DNA of 64,000 nt from Vesta saturnalis (lineage: Eukaryota; Arthropoda; Insecta; Coleoptera; Lampyridae): contig JARFJB010002472.1 in NCBI GenBank assembly GCA_036346205.1, positions 6,657,501 through 6,721,500 on the forward strand, given 5' to 3'. Shown piece after piece: positions 1 to 11,708 of the stretch. The notes below the pieces were generated by a model that worked only from the letters and a program-made list of their open reading frames with translations, had not been told where the DNA came from and ran no database searches. The translations under genes were made by a program, and so were the position numbers. The stretch's first letter is position 1; the number at the start of each line of letters is the position of its first letter.

Positions 1-609
1 TGTTAAACCTTTCTTTTTATGTACTTGATGACAACGAAGCTCAATTTTATCCATTTCCCAAAATCTTCGTGCAACCATACTTCCAACTTGTACAACTTTG
101 ACATTATTAAAGGTCGACTAACCAAATTTGGCAAAAACAAGTGCGGTTACTAGGGCAAAATATTTCAAAGCCATCTATGCTAGAGACAACAAATACTGTA
201 CATCCCCGTATATACAAACTGTACAGGGCGTTTCTAAAATACGACAAAACTTGGGTGCTCTACCTTACGTGAAAATAAGGAAAACAGTTCCTGTAAAAAC
301 GGGTCCGAAAACGTTTTAAGGGAGTCCTTTGTAGATGACTTTCAAAAACTGGTTTTCGGTTTATAGCTCCGAACGACTCCAGCTATCGCAGTCAATTTTA
401 GGGCATGTACTTCTCTCAGTAAAACCGATTATTTGAAACCACTCAGCAAAGTTTACTTTTGTCAGAAACGTGCGTACCAGGAGAGTAATTGGGTAAATTT
501 TTCTAACACTTTTCCTATTTTGACCAGATTATGATTACATATTACATAAAAGGTACTCTTAGAAAGAGTCGCTAAACATCACCTTTTTAGATAATAAATA
601 CAAATTAAG
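1..609. repeat. Error-rich duplicate of 4690-5320 (mariner end plus neighbouring element end)
   Basis: This stretch aligns base for base with 4690-5320. It contains the N-terminal part of the minus-strand mariner transposase, the mariner inverted repeat ending near 208, then the long inverted repeat of the IS630-like element from about 218. Nearly all differences are short deletions in this copy, for example TAGGGC against TAGGGGC and CCCCG against CCCTCG; a few are substitutions. Net length is about 20 bases shorter. That pattern looks more like an unpolished assembly copy than like divergence by descent. The coding frame of the mariner is therefore broken here. Similarity fades at the shared ACAAATTAAG, where the A/C-rich tract starts. 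Confidence 0.85.
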
Positions 610-1287
610 TACATAAAAATTCAACTATAAAATACATACACAAATATATACACAATAATACAACAAACACATATATAAAAAACAACATAATAACATAAAT
701 ACAATACAAATATAATATAAACATACATACAAAATACACACAACAAATAAATACACACACACCATAAACCACACACATACAACACATAACACAACACACA
801 CAACAACACAACACACAACAACAACATAACACACAGACACACAAGACACCATGACAGACCATACAACCACACACGAGCACGCATACACAACAGCCGCACA
901 CGCCCACGCACATACGCTATCGCACCGCACACGCAAATACGCACACACAAACGCACAACAACGCCAACACGCACACACGCAATACGCAACCAACGCACAA
1001 ACACACGCACAACAACGATACACGCACACACACACGAACAACGCACACAACCAATACGACAACGCACAACGCACAACGCACAACAACGCACAACGACAAC
1101 GCACAACGCACACCAACACATATACGCGCACAACACACAGCACATAACACGCACAAACACGATACAACGCAACACACGCACACACAAACACACACACACA
1201 CACACACACACACAACACACACAGTCACACACACACAGGCATACACATACACACACATACACACACAGATACACACAGACACACACT

Positions 1288-1318
<31 letters not shown>
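605..1318. repeat. A/C-only low-complexity tract with (CA)n core
   Basis: About 700 bases whose plus strand is almost free of G and T towards the right half. Degenerate CACACA and CAACGCACAA units pass into pure (CA)n at 1190-1215 and 1290-1318. The left part (605-770) is A/T/C with very few G. The long open frames on the minus strand (Cys/Val-rich) and plus strand (His/Thr-rich) are by-products of this composition and are not genes. Confidence 0.9.
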
Positions 1319-1320
<2 letters not shown>

Positions 1321-3681
1321 CACAGAAATATCAAACAAAACATTACATGGGCATTAATGGGTTAATGTTTGTGCATCCAAACAGATTTGGTAAGAAGATA
1401 CATACTTGATCAATTTTTCTGTAATCTATTAATTAATTAATGATACATTCATTCTTTAAACACTTCTTACTATTCTTCTTAAGTATGCGGCATTCTAACT
1501 GCCCCCCAATTAATATAACGTAAAACAAGGAAAATAGCACAATTTAAATATAAAATATTTCGAATAGTTGTATAGCGAAATTTTTTAAGCAATCTGTTGA
1601 ATATCTATTTGTCTTTATAACGTCAGGAGTAAATTAACATAGTCCTAAAAGTCACAAAAAATTTGCATAAAACTGAAACAAAACAAATTACGTATACGTC
1701 TATATGTCTAAGTAAGCAGTTGTAACTGTATACATAATATTTCTATTCCTTTAAGCAAGGAATGCTCAGCATCTACAAAGCATAACAAACCGACGACGTG
1801 AATTGCAAGACTTAATAGATTATCATAAAACAATAAAAGCAATAGATCCCAGAGAGCAAGAAGAAATCTAACCGTAACCACGTACTTATAAATCATTTGA
1901 AACAAAATATAATAATAGCAGCTACAACCGAAGAAGTAGTGAACGGTCATCTTAGGTATGGCTATTATCTTTAGTAACTCCGATCTGAACAGGTTTATTC
2001 TTAAGATACCGGAAGTCCTAACTGGTTCCAGCAATCATCGTGGCTAGTGAGGCTAGAAGGACAAGAAATAATGAGTCTTCGAAGGAAATATGTCGCTCGT
2101 TGTCGAGATTATCGCGGCAAAACAGCCGTTCCGTTCCATCAGATGGGTTCACCAGGTTCATTAGCTCTTTTAAGTGGTTGTGTAGAACGGATGTTGATTC
2201 TACATCACGAACTAATTTTTTAATTTTCTTGCATGCCGTCCTTTAAAAATGAAGACTGGTTTGAATTATTATTTAAAAAAGATTTTCAAGATAGCCGATT
2301 TATTATATTTTCTACAATGTTTCATTAATTATTAATTAATGCAATTTGTTACCCATATTAATCCAAAATGTTACAATAATAACATTTATATGTAGATTTA
2401 TACAACCATATCAGATAGTATGTATGTGCAAATAAATCTAATCCATCGGATTAATATTATACATGAATACAATTGAGTTACCTTTAAATGTGTGAACCTA
2501 CTACATCTGGAAAATTACTTTTTCTTGTTGGGTAGTTGTTAAGTGAAACATTTTCACTTAATTATACGTGCAATTTACTCAATTAGGATTGCTACATTTT
2601 TAAGGCGCTAGAAAAACTATTTACATAACTTAGTAATAAAAATAAATTAAAATCGAGACATACTCGATATCGATTAAAAGTTTTCATAACCTAAATGTGT
2701 CTTCCTTCTTCGCTTTTAATCTTTTTTATTTCTAAAATATTTTTTATGTAAAATTATTTTGTTAGTACCAATGTACAATATTTAGAATGATTGACGAAGA
2801 ATTATGGAAATAATCTATACTGGTTAGAGCAAGTACTAGAAAATAAATGCAATAATTAAAAATAACTATTTTTTTATAATAAGGAGTGTTAATCTGCTTG
2901 GCTGTGTTCAATTGCATTTTCGGAAAGAATCTACTTAATGCTAACTAGTCATTTTTACTTAGTCGTACACAACGATTAATTCTATTGTCGTTTCCTCTAA
3001 TTGTTGATTATATTCGGTTCACATTAATACTTAAATAATAAGTCTTTCATAAATATTCATTTTAAAAACGTTATTTCAGTTGACAGTGTTTTTCTTTTAG
3101 GAAGTCAATGACAAACAGTTGCCCACAAAAATAAAAACACCGCTCTACACGCAAGCTACGTAACGTGTGATAAAAATTCGAATCTAGACGAATCTATGCA
3201 AACAAACACATGGTCCAGATTCAAGTCAAAGTAGGTCAATTGCTTTTAAAGAGATATATAAAGAAACAAAACTAAATACGGCATCGCTACCTTAATCATG
3301 ATATAATCCAAGAATTCTTAAATGGATACGATGGTGTTATTACACGTGGCATCCTATACATGAAATATTCCTATAGAGCAACATTCCAAAGTTGAAAGTA
3401 TTTACGCTAATGGCCTTAATAACAACAACGACATTTCATCAAAAACACGCCAATACAACTATGGTCAGGAATTCGCATTTGTTGACTACAAATCTGTTAG
3501 CTGCAATGAAATAAAGCACCAAAAACTGTTATAATACACAACATAAACAATTAAACACGCATTCATAATGTAGGAATATTTCACAGTTAAAAAACACGCC
3601 GAAAATTTACTTCAGCTTCTTTTATCACGGTTCGTGTTGTGGTACTCTTGAGGATGAAAAATCCCATAACGTTCAAAAGTA
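1319..3681. other. AT-rich intergenic stretch, one weak exon candidate
   Basis: No recognisable gene or transposon. Between about 2020 and 2246 the minus strand stays open for about 75 codons, starting just after an AG acceptor-like site at 2246 (reading begins RTACKKIKKLV) in a patch less AT-rich than its surroundings. The 108-residue minus frame at 1708-2034 is hydrophobic and unrecognised. This could be an exon of a host gene or an old repeat; I cannot name it. The rest is AT-rich DNA without visible structure. Confidence 0.3.
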
Positions 3682-4903
3682 CGAGGGATATACAGTATTT
3701 AATGTCCCTAGCATAGAATACAACATTATTTTTCAACATCATCCCCTTGAATGTGAAGACACCTATGTTCAAGCATAGGAACACCTTTCTTGAAAAACTC
3801 GGAGTCTTGATCACAGCAGAAGTCCTGCACTGCTACCATAACTGCGGTATGGCTCTCAAATTTTGTTCCCCGAAGACCCTTTTAGCATTGGAAATAAATA
3901 AAAATTACTGGGAGCTAAGTCAGGGGAGTAGGGTGGATGCTCCATAACTTCAAACCCAGCGTCATGAATTGCATTTATAGAAATAAGGCTCTTATGAACT
4001 GGGGCGTTGTCTTCATGAGTGAGAATTCCGCGTGAAAGTTATCCTCTTCTTTTTTTTAATATAATAATGAAGTTTTGTAACTAATGCTGAGTAATATTGA
4101 CCAATAATTATGTGGCCACGTTCCAAAAAATCTATTAGTAAAATTCCTTCGGCATCCCAAAAAACTGTAGCCATTATCTTACCCGCTGAAGCCTGTACGC
4201 GAAATTTGCCTGGAGGGGGAGATCGTAGATGACGCTACTCCATACTTTGTTGTTTACACTTGGGATCGAAGTGATGAACCCAAGTTTCATCGACCGTAAC
4301 ATAGCGACCGAGGAAACATTTAGTATTGTGGTTAAACAAGGTTAGATTGGCTATTGAAGAAGTGACTCTAAAACGCTTTTGTTCGGGCGTCAACATCCGG
4401 GGTACCCATATTGCTGACACCTTAGGAAGCCCTAAATAGTCATTTATTATGGTTCCATTCGCACCATTTGAAAGGCCTGTTATCTCCGCTACACGTCTTA
4501 TTGTCAATCAACGATCTTCTCTGATCATGTCAGATCAATGTTTTCTTGATTACACACAGAATACAGCCGACCAGGACCTTTTGCATGTTCGCAGGTTGTT
4601 CTGCTACATTTGAACGCTCGAGACCAATTTCTTACTACTTGATAGGAAGGAGCACGCACGCCAATACTGTCTGTACGAATTTCTTTAGGTGTTAAACCTT
4701 TCTTTTGTAGGTACTTGATGACAGCACGAAGCTCACTTTTTTCCATTTCCCAAAATCTTCGTGCAACCATTACTTCCAACTTGTACAACTTTGACATTAT
4801 TAAAGGTCGACTAACCAAATTTGGCAAAAACAAGTGCGGTTACTAGGGGCAAAATATTTCAAAGCCATCTATGCTAGAGACAACAAATACTGTACATCCC
4901 TCG
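3682..4903 (-). mobile_element. mariner element, both inverted ends present
   Basis: The left end CGAGGGATATACAGTATTTA at 3682 is the inverted counterpart of the right end finishing at 4903; about 35 bp match with a few mismatches. Both ends are bordered by TA (3680-3681 and 4904-4905), the standard mariner target duplication. The element is 1222 bp, normal for mariner, and encloses a minus-strand transposase. Fifteen bases to its right another transposon begins at 4919. The right part of the element also appears in the duplicate at 1-208. Confidence 0.9.
3726..4746 (-). pseudogene. mariner transposase (DD34D), frameshifted
   Basis: Cut-and-paste transposase that would bind the inverted ends and excise the element at TA sites in the nucleus. 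I chose the start at MEKSELRAVIKYLQKKGLTP, the usual mariner N-terminus, over the upstream ATG at 4833. In order one sees the N-terminal helix-turn-helix (4746-4530), the second HTH (TIRRVAEITGLSNG), WVPRMLTPEQK, the first catalytic Asp in VTVDETWVHH (about 4285), HDNAPVH with the second Asp (about 4010), and PPYSPDLAPSDFYLFP with the third. Second and third Asp are 34 residues apart. The C-terminus ends GDDVEK just inside the left inverted repeat. The span is about 340 codons, as in the family, but several frameshifts and stops (near 4510, 4230-4030 and downstream) break it. Confidence 0.88.
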
Positions 4904-4918
4904 TATATACAAACTGTA

Positions 4919-6563
4919 CAGGGCGTTTCTAAAATACACGACAAAAACTTGGGTGCTCATACCTTACGTGAAAATAAGGAAAACAGTTCCTGTAAAAACG
5001 GGTCCGAAAACGCTTCTTAAGGGAGTCCTTTGTAGATGACTTTCAAAAACTGGTTTTCGGTTTATAGCTCCGGAACGACTCCAGCTATCGCAGTCAATTT
5101 TAGGGCATGTACTTCTCTCAGTAAAACCGATTATTTGAAACCACTCAGCAAAGTTTACTTTTGTCAGAAACGTGCGTACCAGGAGAGTAATTGGGTAAAT
5201 TTTTCTAACACTTTTTCCTATTTTGACCAGATTATGATTACATATTACATAAAAAGGTACTCTTAGAAAGAGTCGCTAAACATCACCGTTTCTTCAGAAA
5301 TGGGCAATATACAAATTAAGATAGAGTAAACAATGAGTTCAAGTCTAGTACAAAATGGAACACACATTTCGCGATGCACCTCTTACGTAAAAAAAATTAA
5401 AAAATCTTATGATCATAGGTTTTAGAAGTTTCATGTTGTAACAATTAGTTATCAGTAAAATTGTTATAATTTATAAAAAATGTTCGAAATGACCACCGCC
5501 CATTTGAACACATTTTCTAGCACGTCTCACCATCGAATTTCTTACCCGAAGGAAGATACCAGTTGTGCTTCTAATTTTCTCACAGCTCATAATAATTCTG
5601 TCTTAATTTGTTCACATTCGCCACCGGCGATCGTTTTTAGATATCCCCGTAGGTAATAATATGGTGACCTTTCTGGCCATGACTGAGGTGCACCTCGTCC
5701 AATCCACCTTTGGCCTAATCTATGATTCTGTTACAACTAATCTGAAATGAGGGGAGCTCCACCCCGAATTAGCCACAAGCTATTTCTTAACACAAGGGGA
5801 ACTTTTCTAGTAATTCTGGTAAATCATTTTGTAGAAACTGAAGATAGGATTCCCCATTTAACCTTGGCAGTAGAAAAAACAGTCCTATTAAATAATCGTC
5901 TACAATACCAGCCCATATATTTAAATTATATTATGAAAAGTGACGATTTTCACGACATTTTTCAATAAACCATTGGGAAAATTCTAGTCGGAGAAGATAA
6001 ACCGTAAGCGGTAAACATTCTTGTACCCCTTGAACGTGGTACGCCTTCAACAACTGTTCGTGAAATACTCGCTATACTGTTGAATTTAACGACTCCGAAT
6101 GATTTGCAATTTCTCGCGTGCTACAGCCTAGATTTTCTTCTACTGCGCGTAAGACAGCTTCCTCATATTAGGGAGTTCTAACCGTTCGTGATCTTCCCCG
6201 ATTAGCATCAATGATAATACTTTTAAAAGTTTTTCTATCAGAGACACGGCGATTTGGAAAGACATCCTGGTACAATCTTCATGCTTCAAGAGCATTGGCA
6301 AAAGATCGAAAATACATAATGCATATCGGACATCTCTTCATTCGTATAATAATTCATCAGCGACTCTTACTAAGAGTTATGGGTGAATCATAATCTGGTG
6401 TCATAATAGCAAAAAAAACGAGAACCAGTTTTTGAAGGCCATGTTCAAAGGACTCTAACTCCCTGAAGAAGTGCTTTCGGACCCCTGTATACAGGAATTT
6501 TTTTCCTTCTTCTCACGTTTGGTATGCGCTTCCAAGTTTTTGCCGTGTATTAGAAACACCCAG
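4919..6563 (-). mobile_element. IS630-like (Tc1/mariner superfamily) element with ~145-bp inverted ends
   Basis: CAGGGCGTTTCTAAAATACA at 4919 is mirrored by the right end at 6563 (reverse reading CTGGGTGTTTCTAATACACG). TA dinucleotides flank both ends (4917-4918 and 6564-6565). The inverted similarity continues inward for about 145 bp (4919-5060 against 6420-6563), including shared TTCAAAAACTGGTT. The centre carries a decayed minus-strand transposase. The left end is also present in the duplicate at about 218-609. Confidence 0.85.
5471..6357 (-). pseudogene. IS630-like DDE transposase, decayed
   Basis: Remnant of a Tc1/mariner-superfamily transposase of the lineage common in insect genomes. 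Recognisable pieces on the minus strand, in changing frames, are: YYTNEEMSDMHYV at the N-terminus (start near 6357), VFPNRRVSDRKTF (about 6260), GRSRTV, NIWAGIVDDYLIGLFFLLPR and LNGESYLQFLQNDLPELLEK (about 5900), a motif like the usual HDGAPPHF (about 5750), and the C-terminal MVRRARKCVQMGGGHFEHFL ending at 5471. The segment between the HTH part and NIWAG, which should carry the first catalytic Asp, is largely missing or scrambled. Many stops; not functional. Confidence 0.8.
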
Positions 6564-8536
6564 TATAACAGACTAATACCAACTCTTGAAATGAATCATT
6601 CACTCATCTAGGAACATGAACACAACTAAACTAGGAGAATGACATCATAATAAGATTTTTGGCAAACATTGCTTAGATATCAAAACTCGACAAAAAATTT
6701 ATAGCTACTCGACTTCTGAATTCAGCTATCTAATCGGAACCATAATGGGTTAAAGGATAGTAGTCCAACGTCTTCCACAATCGAAACTTGCTTAACAAAT
6801 TCTAAGATTACATAGTACCGTCACTGTGTGGTAAAAATAAAGCCATGTTAAGCGTATATTTGCAATACTCATTTGAATAGATACCTGAACTCTCCTTCGC
6901 ACCACCATCCTGGTCAATTACGTAGCGTTACGAAATATTTGACATACCGCTCTTATCTGACGAAAATTCTAAAATTAAAGAGGTGAAGACTATTAAAATA
7001 TTACTTCAAAATGGACGCAAAGGTCAAAAATATCGAAAATTACGAACGAAGTAAGAAGACCCAGAATAATAACTTGTCAAACAATGAATTCTGCCTTATA
7101 CAAAAGGAATTACAGACAGAATAGCAAGGAAATTTCCTAAAAACGACTTTAAACAGGTATTCAAACCACAATCAACTTTCGTTCAAAAAAATATATATTG
7201 GATTACTCAGTGGATCGGCAGTAAAGGTGTCAGATTTGTAAGTGAAAAGTGCCAAGTTCGCATCTCAGAGTAGTTAAGTACTTGAGAGAATTCTACTCAA
7301 GTACGAAATCAGTGCTTTTCAGGATTAAGCCTGAGACGGAGGAGTCCGCTTTCGAAACGTCGCGCTATAAAAGTGAACACTGTAGAAATAAGCCGGTCAA
7401 CTCACACAATATAAGATTACAGTTACAAAACACGTATAATACAAAATTACGAAATAAGGATACTAATTCTGTTCTTCTAATGGACTCGCACACTACTCGA
7501 ATAATCCCATCAGTATTCGTAATTATTTTAGAGAAAGTTACAACGTAGTTCCTGAGTTCTTCTTCAGTCTATAACATCTTTCTGTTTTAAGGGATCTTAT
7601 ACAGATAATTTTTAATTTTGGTTCCAACTAGCTAATCGTTGGGGCGTGCAGATTTATGTACAGTATTACAACAGAATCAAACTAAAACAGATATTTATCC
7701 ATAACAAAAATAAAATTTACAATACGGTGCCAATAAGAATAAAGAATTTGAAACTTAAACTATACAAACATAAGAATTAATTCTGGTTTAATTAAAACCC
7801 CTGGGAGGTTAAACAGCCCTCCTGGTACCGGTGTACTTCCGTGGTCTATGGCTGTGGTCTGAAATTAAATAATTAATATTCTCTAATATCTCGGTCTAAT
7901 AAATTAATCTCTTAGTAATGTTATGCCCTTTTAATTACTAATTTAATAAAAATAAGAGTTGATGAACTTTTATTTGAAGCAAGGAGATTTTGAGCATGCT
8001 GTCAGTAAGCACACCTGCAGAAACAAAATGGTTAACTTTGTTTATACCTTAGAATATGTAATGTTATGGAAGGAGTAATGTATTTAAATTTGCGTCCCCA
8101 AGAAGATCAAGAGAGATAGAAATATTATTGATCCAAGATTAGACTGGGCATATCCACATTTTCACATTTAAATATTTAACCTAAGCCTAACCTCAACAAC
8201 ATTTTGTTCTTTATCTTCAAAATTAATTAGAATACGAATGATTTTTCATTAAACTGTTGTAAGATAAGCTCACATAATTAAAATAGCTACAGTTTTCAAT
8301 CATATCTAAAAGATTTACGAAATATGTTAATATGAAATAAAAGCAAAAAGAAAGTCGTTGAAGGAACGGTATCATTTTATTAAATAAAGCACACAATTAT
8401 ACAAACAAATAAATAATAATAAAGGTTTATATATATTACTGATTACGAAATGTTATTAATTTGGTAAATTTTCTTCTTATATAAGTGTCCTTTTCAGTAT
8501 ATTTTTATTTGTATGATGAATTCAATTTCAAAAACT
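6564..8536. other. Intergenic, no recognised gene
   Basis: AT-rich sequence. A 99-codon plus-strand frame at 7249-7548 has no motif I recognise. A short GC-rich islet at about 7798-7860, with GGGAGG facing CCCTCC across 8 bases, stands out from its surroundings but matches no RNA class I know. Confidence 0.5.
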
Positions 8537-8610
8537 GTTTATATATATATATATATATATATAAATATATATAATATATATTATATATATTTATATTTTT
8601 ATATTTATAA
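8537..8610. repeat. (TA)n microsatellite, imperfect
   Basis: TA-repeat with small interruptions, directly to the left of the inverted repeat at 8607-8725. Confidence 0.9.
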
Positions 8611-8725
8611 TCTGATTTGTATACTTTTTCAAAATTGAGAATTTTGACATTCACACTCAATCATCAACCCGATTTTAACAATGTCAAAATTCTCAATTTT
8701 GAAAAAGTATACAAATCCAGATTAT
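8607..8725. repeat. Near-perfect hairpin, ~44-bp arms, 28-nt loop
   Basis: The left arm (about 8607-8651, ending GAGAATTTTGACATT) and right arm (8680-about 8725, starting AATGTCAAAATTCTC) are reverse complements apart from one inserted C in the right arm. The loop is 8652-8679. Such a perfect small foldback suggests a recent MITE-like insertion or a hairpin RNA locus. Nothing in it codes for a known protein. Confidence 0.85.
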
Positions 8726-9294
8726 TTCTGGAAATGTGCCACATAAAAAAAGAGGGTAACTCTATGAATCACAAATCGGATACTGAACAACTGTCAGCAG
8801 TATATTCTTACATCCTTAATTTTAATGTTGAAGACAATTAGTTATTGTATGAATTCAAATTTGCCGCATTTATTTATATCAGTGACTTAACCTAAGCAAA
8901 ATTAAATGTAACCAACTTGACAGAAAAATTGTAACAATGCAAGCACATGTTCTGTCATGGTATAAAATTAAAATGTTTTAACTAATTTTAAATGTAACTC
9001 CATCTTCTGTTAATCATCAATTAACAATGACAGTTTAATGGTAAATAAACATAAAAATGCAAATTTATCTATGAAGTATAACCAGCTAGTTTTTAAAGAA
9101 TAACTTAGATGTAAGTAACGTAAGCAACTTGACTTGTTTTAACATTGTTTCATTGTAGAAGCCTTGATAAATGAACAAAATAAAAAAGCTTCCGAAATAT
9201 TGGCAAATATCAAAGAGTTTTAAACGTATTAAGACCCTAGTTAGCCGCAAGCCTGATAACACTAAGCAATTAGTTAATAAAAAAAAAAATTTTT

Positions 9295-9298
<4 letters not shown>
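8726..9298. other. Intergenic, nothing recognised
   Basis: AT-rich DNA between the hairpin and the next (TA)n array; no gene, repeat or structure seen. Confidence 0.5.

Positions 9299-9341
<43 letters not shown>
9299..9341. repeat. (TA)n microsatellite bordering a PLE fragment
   Basis: Pure TA repeat whose right edge sits about 25 bp beyond the 3' end of the minus-strand Penelope-like coding fragment. Confidence 0.9.
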
Positions 9342-9345
<4 letters not shown>

Positions 9346-9367
9346 CTTTTCGGAGTTGCGCAGAAGT

Positions 9368-9890
9368 TTATTGCGCATGTTGCGCAGGTGTATTGCGCTT
9401 AAGCTCTTCGCGCATTATTGGTTTCATTTCTACACTAGCTTGGCTTATTGGATTTTCTGCTAGTGCGATGTATGTGGCTTCTTTGAGTTTTCGACGAGTT
9501 GTGTTCTCGTCCTTTGCCACTATCTGTATGTTATCCCATTGGATGCGGTGGTCTTCGTTCCAGACATGTTCGGCGATTCTTGATCTTTCTGTTTCTCCCT
9601 TGCGGACGTTGTTCTTATGTTCGTGTGTTCTCACTTTGAGTGGTCTACTGCTCTCCCCTATGTATGCCCTGCCGCATTCGCACAATACACAATTCTTGGA
9701 ATTCTGATCTTCATTGTATGGTTTGGTTTTGGTCAGTATTCCCCTGAGCGTTTGGTTGATTTGAAAGCAGTGCGTATCTTGTATTTGCTGCCTATCCTTT
9801 GTATTTTATCTGAGGTACCTTGTATATATGGTATTATCGCTGTATATTTAGGTTCTTCTTTTTCGGTTAACCTTTCCCTGTTTAAATAAC
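9368..9890 (-). pseudogene. Penelope-like element, GIY-YIG endonuclease part
   Basis: C-terminal end of a Penelope-like (PLE) reverse transcriptase/endonuclease. On the minus strand one reads a linker (YTAIIPYIQGTSDKIQRIGS, about 9850-9790), GILTKTKPYNEDQNSKNC, then CVLCECGRAYIGESSRPLKV (about 9690-9635) and RTHEHK. CECG...AYIGES.RPL...R..EH is the Cys-bearing GIY-YIG signature typical of PLEs. One frameshift lies near 9745 between the linker and the nuclease. The RT domain expected upstream (above 9890) is absent; instead a non-coding repeat follows. Fragment only. Confidence 0.88.
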
Positions 9891-9895
9891 CTACT

Positions 9896-10790
9896 GTAAT
9901 AAACGTTTGTCAAATCGCCATTGTTACCGCGATAGAAAAGTTAATTAGTGGATTTTTGATATCTTTGTGATACGTCGTAATTTGCTAATGTTTTCGGAAT
10001 ATTTTATTTTATGTAAGAAATGTGGGAATTTATGTAATTGATATTTGAGTAATGGTTGAACAGAAAAAGGAAACATATTAGGGTAGAGAAACAGGTGTTC
10101 TGCCGAAACTGGCGTGACGAATTGTTGAAAATTTCTATATGCGCGCTCTTGAGTTAAAAATATCACTGATTTAATAATTAATTACGGCTAAACATAGCGC
10201 AAATCCGAAGGGATCTTTGTTTGGCACTTTGAAACTCGAGACCTCAATGTAGGGCTTGCTATGGACGAATGCATATTTTTAAAATTAAGATGTTGTTCAA
10301 TAATTAATAGGAAACTGTTCCAACGTAATAGTTTCTTGTTTTTTACTACTTTTGAAAAACGGGGGTTGATTTTCGGGGGGTAAATATAGTTAGTTTAAAA
10401 TCAGAGAAAAATGGAGTTACAGTAAGAGTGTTGAACGAGCTAAATCGGTGTGGTTAATTAAATACCTTCATTGTGAACAGTTCTTGTGGGTACATTTTCT
10501 TTTGAATTAGCTAACACTAATTTGTCTTTTCTTTCGGGTGTTTAATGTGTTCTCCAAATATTAATCTATAAATAACAGTCACCCTTTTTGAACCGTGTAT
10601 GTTGATTCGTATCTGTGATCAATTAAAGGGATATATATTCAAGTGTAAGTAGGTATTTTTATATAAATTCAGGGAGCAAATAATTCTACAAGCTTACATA
10701 ACGTATTAAAAATCGAGCACTGCCTTGTAACGTATCTCATTCGCACGCGGGCTCATTAAGCTGGAATCTGCTAAAATAAAAGACAGTGCA
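9896..10790. repeat. Dispersed repeat, copy 1 (PLE-associated)
   Basis: Shares long collinear similarity with 19955-20800. Landmarks in both include GTAATAAAC...CAAATCGCCATTG, ATACGTCGTAATTTGC, a block at about 10620-10665 that includes CAAGTGTAAGTAGG, and TTCGCACGCGGGCTCATTA. It abuts the PLE coding fragment here, while the second copy stands alone between (TA)n arrays. It is probably the terminal or untranslated part of a PLE, but only adjacency supports that. Confidence 0.75.
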
Positions 10791-11708
10791 GGGCTCCCTC
10801 ACTCTTGTATTTGTGTGAATTAGCATTGTTGCTTGTTGTTTATATTTATATTTGTGTAGACGTTGGTGTGGGCGAACGGGTACCGGATACTGCTCGGTTA
10901 TTAATTGTAATGTGCAATTGCCGAGTGTGTACATATTCCCGGGTCTAATGACCATTAAACATCTCGAATTTTACTTTTGTTTTTATTGTTGCATGGATGA
11001 ATGTGTAACCTGAGAAAGGTGCGCTATATTTATCTAACGCACTCAAACTTATATATCGGTCACGATGTTATGATCTGTTTATAACTTACCCTTGTAAGGC
11101 TTTGTTTTAATGTGTTTTTTTGTGTCAGTTTATTAAGTAGAATTGTTTGCCTGCGGACTAATTTCTCTTTATATGTAATTTATTTTAATTTACGTGTGTA
11201 TTTTATGCTTTAGTAGTCACTAAACAATTGTGTACGTGTAAATTCCTTGTCTATTTTCTTTTGTCCTTGCCTTTACCTTATTATCACTTGTGCAATTTTA
11301 CTGCTGTTGAATTTTATATGTACTGTAATTTGCTTTATTATTTATGTGCTTATTTACTTAAAGACCGGCATGATTGGTTTTAAAGGGCCACATGTTTGGT
11401 ATTACGATTTTTATTCTGATTCACTGGGGAATAGCAATTTTGTTGATTTGGATCTGTGACTTGTTTTGACTACTTTTGTCTCTGATTTCAAAAATATACA
11501 CAGGTTTTATCTATCACGTCAAGTTTTTAAGCTAAAGCATACCCTCTCTTTACCTTCAAAGTCATACAAAATGGGCATACAAAGGAAAATAAGGTGAGAA
11601 CTGACCAAATATATTAGAATATTTTATTCGTGCGAGGTTAATATATTAAAAATTAAATTGTGTTTATATAAAAAATAATAAAAAAGACATTATGGCAAAA
11701 ATTTTCGC
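10791..11708. other. Intergenic, possibly more of the PLE-associated repeat
   Basis: No recognised gene. A 70-residue hydrophobic plus frame at 11247-11459 has no family I can name. The repeat shared with 19.9-20.8 kb stops being traceable near 10790, where copy 2 runs into (TA)n. Confidence 0.4.

Noticed and set aside
605..1343. Long Cys/Val-rich minus-strand and His/Thr-rich plus-strand frames
   Set aside because: Products of the A/C-only composition; no family, no start or splice context.
7249..7548. 99-codon plus-strand frame
   Set aside because: No motif, no coding context; length is possible by chance in this sequence.
7798..7860. GC-rich islet with small hairpin, considered as an RNA gene
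   Set aside because: No tRNA, snRNA or other known RNA signature.
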